A program made the translations under genes and the position numbers. Source: Rubinisphaera italica (lineage in GTDB: Bacteria > Planctomycetota > Planctomycetia > Planctomycetales > Planctomycetaceae). From it: 64,000 bases of DNA. This document shows positions 57,545 through 64,000 of the stretch, piece by piece; within the stretch, counting starts at the first letter, position 1, and each line of letters starts with the position of its first letter. The notes under the pieces are model-generated. The model ran no database searches, was not told the DNA's origin, and saw only the letters and a list, made by a program, of their open reading frames with translations. The stretch covers positions 1,240,001 to 1,304,000 of the forward strand of contig NZ_SJPG01000001.1 of the NCBI RefSeq assembly GCF_007859715.1, in the 5' to 3' direction.

Positions 57545-58093
57545 TTTGTGTCGAAATCTCCAGATAAGACGTTATGTTGATCGGAGTCAACCAAGGCTTC
57601 GTTTTTTATGCATACGATGTGGGCCGGACTGCAACAGCAGTTAATAAGACCTCCGTGACTTCGTCTGCAGTTCACCGCTTGAACGGACCAGCTTCAGCAG
57701 CCAGGAATTCAGTTCACGATGATTGTGCAATCGCAGACAAGTCGCACGTTGACTCACGCGAGTGGCCTACCGTGCTCAATTGAAATTCCAGCAAGAAAAC
57801 GGCTTATGTCTTGCAACCTCCCTGCGTCGCTACCACAATGTACCATTCAGAATAATCCTCTCAATAGCTGCAATATTTAGAATTCTGCTAAATGGCGATT
57901 TCGTTCGGTTTCGTTTCGTTGAAACCTGACATCAATAATCACTATTCTATCGTAATCGTATTTGCTGCTGTTGATGAGCTATTGGTCAATTGCCCTGTTT
58001 GAATACTGAGTCAGGAATCCTCCTGTATTGAGATGTACAAATTGGGTGTGCACATTGTTTTTGTAGAGATCGTGAAAGACAACGGGTTACGCT
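57545..58093. other. Intergenic region before the Hsp70-like gene, nothing recognised
   Basis: The 549 bases contain a 69-codon frame (57574-57783) with no ribosome-binding site or family features. No CIRCE heat-shock element (TTAGCACTC/GAGTGCTAA), tRNA or repeat was seen. The last 100 bases are AT-rich and likely hold the promoter of the Hsp70-like gene. Confidence 0.45.
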
Positions 58094-59671
<1,578 letters not shown>

Positions 59672-59746
59672 GTTCGGTTTATGTTTGACCGGGAATTTTC
59701 TTAAATCGCCTGACAAAACTTAACGAAGACGAAATGACTTGGGCGG

Positions 59747-59776
59747 CCGGGTCGTCCCACTCAGCGGAAGACCCGG
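59747..59776. other. GC-rich hairpin between Hsp70-like and J-like genes
   Basis: CCGGGTC and GACCCGG form a perfect seven-pair stem around 16 bases, 75 bases after the Hsp70-like stop codon. No T-run follows, so it may be a leader structure or attenuator between the two genes rather than a terminator. Confidence 0.35.
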
Positions 59777-59897
59777 ATGTTCAACGATTCGGGGGCTTCT
59801 CTTCGAGAGCGCCTCCGCCACTTTCGTCATGATGACTTTCGAAGTCAATTCAATGATGAGTATTGTTAGGCGTTCTTAAAGAACGGAGTGAAGACTC

Positions 59898-60920
59898 GTG
59901 GCGATTGACGTTTATAAACAGTGGCTCGGAATTCCCGAGGAGCTTCGACCACCGACACATTATCAGTTATTGCGTCTGATCGATTTCGAGGACGATCCTG
60001 AGAAGATTCGCGCTCATTACAAAAAACTCAATGGTCTTGTTCGCCAGTATGCGACCGGCGACTACATGCTTGAGTCTCAGGATTTACTCAACGAGTTAGC
60101 CAAGGCAATGTTGTGCCTGACCGACAAATCCCGCAAACGAGATTATGATGAGAGCCTCGGGCGCGAATTTGGTGATGAGAAGGATCGTGGCAGCAAACCG
60201 ATGCTGCGAATACTGGTTGCAGAAGGGGAAATCGGTAAAAGTCAGATTTCTGAAGTCGAAGAGTTTGCTGACCGTCGCGGATTAACACATCGAGACGCAG
60301 TCGTTCAGATGAAACTGGTCACACCACAAAAAGCAGCAGAGGCTCTGGCTCAGGAACTGGGGCGTCCTTTTGTCGATCTCGAATCGACATTACCAGACGA
60401 TAACGTTCTCGATCAGGTCCCTCGGAAACTCGTCAAAACACATAGTATTCTCCCATTGTTTGTTGATGAGGATGTCATTCTGGTCGCTGCGATGGATGAG
60501 CCGGATCATGAACTCGAAGATGAATTCCGTTTGCGATTTGGCAAACCGATGCGTGCAGTGATTGCCACACCCCTGCAAATCAATCAGTCGATTGCGAAAT
60601 ACTATGCTCCGGGAGCTAGAGACGAAGCAATCGCTGCTCAGTTTGATTCCAAGTCAGTCGGTCGGGGTAAAAAGTCTGGCAAGAGTTCCGGCAAGGTGAA
60701 AGCCGAGAAACCAAAGTCTGAAATGACGGATGATGAGAAGAAGCAGAATTTCCAGCTCGGCTTGATCTTCATGTGCTGGGCAGTCGTCGGCTCGGCTCTG
60801 ATCGATCAATTTCTGATCAAACCTTACCTGTTTCCACGCTGGTCATTCTTTCTAGGCTTGATCTTCATCGTGCCCCCGATTGCCTTCTTTTTGCTGTATG
60901 AGAAGCATTTCAAGAAGTGA
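59898..60920 (+). CDS. Planctomycete protein with J-like, MshEN-like and membrane domains
   Basis: A 340-residue protein with three parts. Residues 1-95 resemble a DnaJ J-domain in pattern (THYQLLRLIDFEDDPEKIRAHY, LNELAKAMLCLTDKSRKRDYDES) but lack the HPD tripeptide. Residues 100-235 resemble the GspE N-terminal/MshEN domain (MLRILVAEGEIGKSQISEV, AEALAQELGRPFVDLES, PRKLVKTHSILPLFVDEDVILVAAMDEP), known in other proteins to bind cyclic di-GMP. A lysine-rich linker leads to two C-terminal helices (LGLIFMCWAVVGSALI and FFLGLIFIVPPIAFFLLY). A GTG start is used, with GGAG 12 bases upstream. It follows the Hsp70-like gene, so the J-like part may recruit that Hsp70, although without HPD it could not stimulate ATPase in the classical way. 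Confidence 0.7.
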   Translation: MAIDVYKQWLGIPEELRPPTHYQLLRLIDFEDDPEKIRAHYKKLNGLVRQYATGDYMLESQDLLNELAKAMLCLTDKSRKRDYDESLGREFGDEKDRGSKPMLRILVAEGEIGKSQISEVEEFADRRGLTHRDAVVQMKLVTPQKAAEALAQELGRPFVDLESTLPDDNVLDQVPRKLVKTHSILPLFVDEDVILVAAMDEPDHELEDEFRLRFGKPMRAVIATPLQINQSIAKYYAPGARDEAIAAQFDSKSVGRGKKSGKSSGKVKAEKPKSEMTDDEKKQNFQLGLIFMCWAVVGSALIDQFLIKPYLFPRWSFFLGLIFIVPPIAFFLLYEKHFKK

Positions 60921-60942
60921 TCGATCACTCGCAGCCATCCAT

Positions 60943-60982
60943 AAAAAACGCCACTGCTGGTCAGTCAGCAGTGGCGTTTATT
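60943..60982. terminator. Strong bidirectional-type terminator
   Basis: AAACGCCACTGCTG, a six-base loop and CAGCAGTGGCGTTT form a perfect 14-pair stem with A-run and T-rich flanks, 25 bases after the stop of the J-like gene and 80 bases from the convergent sulfatase stop. Confidence 0.9.
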
Positions 60983-61063
60983 GTTTACCATGGATTTTGT
61001 CAGATAAATTGCTTGTAAATTCTTTCTATAAACTGTGGGAAATGAGAGTAAGGGGTCAATCAA

Positions 61064-62944
61064 CTACGGCGTCGGTTTTCCATCCAGATCCGCCATGATT
61101 TTTTCTTTTAATCGTGGCACATAAGAATCCGTTCTTGGTGGCATCTGCTTCACTTTATCTGGCAGAGCCTCAATTTCATCCCGAATCGATTTCGCGCGAT
61201 CATCCAGATAATCGAGTGAATTCAGTGCCGCAATCGCAGTGTAAACATCGTTCTCATTCAGATCGGCTGCTTTCAACAACACCGGCAATGCCTGTTTCAG
61301 ATCGTCATCACTGCCGTATCTTCCGAGAGCTTCCGCGGCGGCGACACGCACACTGGACGAGGAATCTTTCAGGCATTTTACCAGTTGCTTGCGAGCCTTA
61401 TCGACTCCCTGTTTCTCATTCATCAATGCCCACTCACATGCCCAGTAGCGAATAGTCGCTTCTTCATTTTCGAAAGCATTCTCCATTGTTTCCTGATCGA
61501 TTTTGTCGACATCCAGGTGCGAAGCAGCCGCAGCTGTCAGGAGGACACGATCGTATTGAGCGAGTAAGTCGCCATTGCGTTGCACATCGTACGGTGACTT
61601 TCCGGCAGTTCTTTGATTCAGTTCCGCTTCAGGCACAATACCCAGATCTTTTGTTTCAACCATGAATTGAAACAGAGCCTGTCGAAAATCCTGCAAGGTT
61701 TCTTCATGAGCAGGATCGTCTGCCAGATTGTTGACTTCATCTCGATCAGCTTTCAGGTCGTACAGTTCTTCAACCGGTTTTTTCTGCCAGAACAAATCCT
61801 GAGCGGGAGTCAGTTTCCCCTGTTCGTGAAGTTCGAACCATTTGCGGGTTGTCGGGGTGCGGAACATGTAATGCACGAACTGACCATAGGGACGATGGCG
61901 ATTGAAATGTCGGATATAAATAAATCGTTCATTGCGGACACTGCGGACAAAATCGGGACGTTCATCCATGCGACCACGAAAACCGAAAATGAAATCCTGC
62001 TCGGGGGCAGTATACTTTCCAGCGAACGCATATCCCTGCCATTCCTGCGGAGGTTCAACACCTGCCAGACTCAGTACCGTTGGGGCCAGATCGACAAAAC
62101 TGACGAGCCGATCAGAAGTTCCATTCACTTTATATTCAGGCGGAGCCAAGTGTTGAAATTTCTCGGGAATCACAACAATTAATGGCACATGCAACCCGCT
62201 GTTATAGGGCCAGCGCTTGTGCCGTGGCATTCCTGAACCATGATCGCCGTAGTAGAAGATGATCGTTTCGTCCATTAAACCGGCTTCCTGCAACTCTTGA
62301 ATATTCTTTCCGACGATCTGATCCATTTCAGTCAGCTTGTCGTAATACTGAGCCCAGTCCTGACGAACTTCGGGAGTGTCAGGATGATACGCAGGCACTC
62401 GCACACCGGCAGGGTCGTGCACTGCAGTATGCGGCCGCTTACGGAGTTGACTTTCGTGGCTGACGGTGTGATTGAAAATCGAGAAGAATGGCTGGTCCGG
62501 ATCTCGATTTTTCCAATGGGCTTTCCGACTGCTATCGTCCCATAGGTCCTTTGGCTTTTCGAGGTTGTAATCCTCTTTGCTGTTGTTCGTGCAATAATAG
62601 CCAGCCTGACGGAGATATTCCGGATACATTTTCAGTTGTTCTGGCATCGGTAAATTTGATCGCATATGCTGAGCACCCAGACTGGGCGGATACATCCCCG
62701 AGATAATGGTCGTTCTTGCTGGTGCGCAGACTGGAGCATTCGACCAGCAATAATTATATCGTAATCCGCGAGTTGCCAGCTGATCGATATTTGGGGTGTC
62801 GGCATATTGGTCGCCATAACAGCCGAGTTCCGGACCGTTATCTTCACTGGTAATCCACAAAATGTTCGGGAGTTCAGCCGCCCAGACATTTGACACAGGG
62901 GTTACGATAGAAAATAGAATGAATCCGAAGATCAGAATTCTCAT
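61064..62944 (-). CDS. Secreted sulfatase with C-terminal HEAT repeats
   Basis: A 626-residue sulfatase with a signal peptide (LIFGFILFSIVTPVSNVWAA). The core starts PNILWITSEDNGPELGCYGD, where the first of the usual Asp-Asp metal pair is Glu, as in some choline-sulfatase/heparan-type relatives. The formylglycine motif is CAPARTTIISG with Cys73. Other blocks are SIFNHTVSHES and IFYYGDHGSGMPRHKRWPYN. The last 130 residues look like HEAT repeats (NEEATIRYWACEWALMNE, SSSVRVAAAEALGRYGSDDDL, VYTAIAALNSLDYL), which may bind other proteins or glycans. Such sulfatase-HEAT proteins recur in planctomycetes. It stands between a terminator and a divergent glycogen-enzyme gene. Confidence 0.92.
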   Translation of the reverse strand: MRILIFGFILFSIVTPVSNVWAAELPNILWITSEDNGPELGCYGDQYADTPNIDQLATRGLRYNYCWSNAPVCAPARTTIISGMYPPSLGAQHMRSNLPMPEQLKMYPEYLRQAGYYCTNNSKEDYNLEKPKDLWDDSSRKAHWKNRDPDQPFFSIFNHTVSHESQLRKRPHTAVHDPAGVRVPAYHPDTPEVRQDWAQYYDKLTEMDQIVGKNIQELQEAGLMDETIIFYYGDHGSGMPRHKRWPYNSGLHVPLIVVIPEKFQHLAPPEYKVNGTSDRLVSFVDLAPTVLSLAGVEPPQEWQGYAFAGKYTAPEQDFIFGFRGRMDERPDFVRSVRNERFIYIRHFNRHRPYGQFVHYMFRTPTTRKWFELHEQGKLTPAQDLFWQKKPVEELYDLKADRDEVNNLADDPAHEETLQDFRQALFQFMVETKDLGIVPEAELNQRTAGKSPYDVQRNGDLLAQYDRVLLTAAAASHLDVDKIDQETMENAFENEEATIRYWACEWALMNEKQGVDKARKQLVKCLKDSSSSVRVAAAEALGRYGSDDDLKQALPVLLKAADLNENDVYTAIAALNSLDYLDDRAKSIRDEIEALPDKVKQMPPRTDSYVPRLKEKIMADLDGKPTP

Positions 62945-63119
62945 ATTTGGGTTTCCTGCTTATCGTGGTATCAATTGGCTTGCTGATGAGAATTGAATGA
63001 CTGCGTCACAGTCGCATCAATCATTTTGGATTCATCATGGCGTACTGGTGAAATCCCTGCAAGTCAATTAGAGTTTATGAGCAGTTATAGACATCTTGTG
63101 ATAAAGAAGAGAATTTGAA

Positions 63120-64000
63120 ATGAATAATTGGCATCTCACTGAAGGCTGGCTGGATCCTCCAGGAGTCAGCTGGATTGAGGAACAGCAGTCTTGGAATTTT
63201 GTTTTGTATGCCAGTCGCGCATCTCGCGTTGTATTACTGCTGTTTAATGCTGACGATTTCGATCATCCAATTCTCGAGTTCGAGTTCGATCAATATCGCA
63301 ATAAGTCAGGTCCCGTCTGGCATTGCTGCATCGAAAACAGCCGCGCTCCAGATGCACTTTATTATGCGTATAAGGTCAATGGACCGCAGAAAAATGAAGA
63401 CGGGTTCTTTCGTTTCGATTTCGATAAAATTCTTGTCGATCCTTATGCAAAAGCCGTTCACTTTCCTCCAAAATTCGATCGAGAACTGGCCAAGCATCCT
63501 GGCTCAAATCTGGGCAAGGCTCCACTCGGAGTGCTCGATACGGACCACCCCTTCGATTGGCGGGATGATGCGTTTTTGAGGCATGACTCCGATCTGGTGA
63601 TTTACGAAATGCATGTTCGTGGATTTACAAAAGATCCCAGTTCCGGTGTGCCAACTGCAAAACGGGGGACGTTCGCAGGTATCGTCGAGAAAATTCCTTA
63701 CCTGCGTGACCTCGGTGTCACTGCAGTGGAGTTGATGCCAGTCTTTCAATATGACCCGGCCGAAGGGAATTACTGGGGATACATGCCGTTGAATTTCTTT
63801 GCACCGCATCATGAATATGCGATGGGAAAGGAAAGTCGGGTTGTTCAGGATGAATTCAAAATGATGGTCCGCGAGCTTCATCTGGCGGGTATCGAAGTGA
63901 TTCTCGATGTGGTTTATAATCATACTTGTGAAGGGGATGACAACGGTCCCAATTACAGTTTCAAGGGAATCGGGAACGACATGTATTACATGTCTGTACC
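63120..64000 (+). CDS. GlgX/isoamylase-type glycogen debranching enzyme (partial, 3' end outside window)
   Basis: An open frame from ATG 63120 to the window end gives 293 residues and has no stop. The N-terminal beta-sandwich (CBM48-like) is at about 10-110 (LLLFNADDF, RAPDALYYAYKVNG). The start of the GH13 alpha-amylase barrel follows: DLVIYEMHVRGFTKDPSSGV, KIPYLRDLGVTAVELMPVFQY, NYWGYMPLNFFAPHHEYA and LHLAGIEVILDVVYNHTCEGD, the last being the conserved DVVYNHT region I. IYEMHVRGFT and the NYWGY block are typical of GlgX and isoamylases, which hydrolyse alpha-1,6 branches in glycogen. It is divergent from the sulfatase gene. The catalytic residues lie further right, outside the window. Confidence 0.88.
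   Translation, partial: MNNWHLTEGWLDPPGVSWIEEQQSWNFVLYASRASRVVLLLFNADDFDHPILEFEFDQYRNKSGPVWHCCIENSRAPDALYYAYKVNGPQKNEDGFFRFDFDKILVDPYAKAVHFPPKFDRELAKHPGSNLGKAPLGVLDTDHPFDWRDDAFLRHDSDLVIYEMHVRGFTKDPSSGVPTAKRGTFAGIVEKIPYLRDLGVTAVELMPVFQYDPAEGNYWGYMPLNFFAPHHEYAMGKESRVVQDEFKMMVRELHLAGIEVILDVVYNHTCEGDDNGPNYSFKGIGNDMYYMSV

Noticed and set aside
57900..58093. Heat-shock CIRCE operator upstream of the Hsp70-like gene
   Set aside because: The TTAGCACTC/GAGTGCTAA inverted repeat is absent.
61613..62182. 189-codon plus-strand open frame
   Set aside because: It is antisense to the sulfatase gene and shows no signal, domain or ribosome-binding site.
63175..63579. 134-codon plus-strand open frame
   Set aside because: It is an off-frame reading inside the GlgX-like gene that starts at 63120, whose frame has clear GH13 motifs to the window end.

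Overview
The window looks like chromosomal DNA of a marine or freshwater planctomycete of the Planctomycetaceae/Gimesia-Rubinisphaera type, of moderate GC by eye. The evidence is family content: two DUF1559 pseudopilin-like proteins, a DUF1501 protein, a DUF1549/DUF1553 cytochrome, a PVC-type CxxCH heme protein, two planctomycete-style ECF sigma factors with a FecR-like partner, and four secreted formylglycine sulfatases. No rRNA, tRNA, CRISPR array, integrase or transposase was seen. All family names come from reading the translated sequence; no database search was run.

Layout, left to right. (1) 1-12.8 kb: the 5' part of an ECF sigma gene at the left edge, then a minus-strand cassette read right to left as ECF sigma, FecR-like protein, LamG/cytochrome/DUF1553 protein, DUF1501 protein and HpcH/HpaI aldolase, followed by two DUF1559 genes around an ArsR repressor. 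(2) 13-20.5 kb: a sugar-acid cluster of L-galactose dehydrogenase-like aldo/keto reductase, L-galactonate dehydrogenase-like zinc enzyme, UxaE-like tagaturonate epimerase, a sulfatase, a lactonase-like amidohydrolase and a divergent AraC regulator. Together these spell an oxidative route from (sulfated) L-galactose or L-fucose towards tagaturonate/fructuronate. (3) 20.5-25.5 kb: an ammonium transporter fused to a hybrid histidine kinase, followed by a REC-HD-GYP protein, i.e. a probable ammonium-to-c-di-GMP relay. (4) 25.5-37.2 kb: an inorganic-carbon locus of DabA, DabB, a second NuoM-like subunit and a SulP transporter carrying a C-terminal PII/SbtB-like domain, with a divergent histidine kinase and an OprP-like porin beside it. 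(5) 37.4-47 kb: a 1547-residue heme protein, two sulfatases and a prenyltransferase-like/HEAT protein. (6) 47.3-61 kb: housekeeping and envelope genes: a DksA-like protein with a degenerate zinc site, a lipoprotein, a primary-type sigma factor, a metal ABC permease, acpS with a LolD-like ATPase and a heme-binding protein, an LptD-like protein, a DgkA-fold protein, a short Hsp70, and a protein with J-like and MshEN-like domains. (7) 61-64 kb: a sulfatase with HEAT repeats and the 5' part of a GlgX-like debranching enzyme cut by the window end.

Non-coding structure includes two copies of a roughly 105-bp palindromic MITE-like repeat 50 kb apart, a REP-like hairpin cluster inside the sugar cluster, a dispersed-type palindrome between convergent genes, several strong terminators, twin hairpins upstream of the small heme protein, and one candidate short transcript.

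The most interesting systems are the SulP-PII fusion within a DAB locus, the Amt-kinase/HD-GYP pair, and the inferred L-galactose pathway that uses a tagaturonate epimerase.
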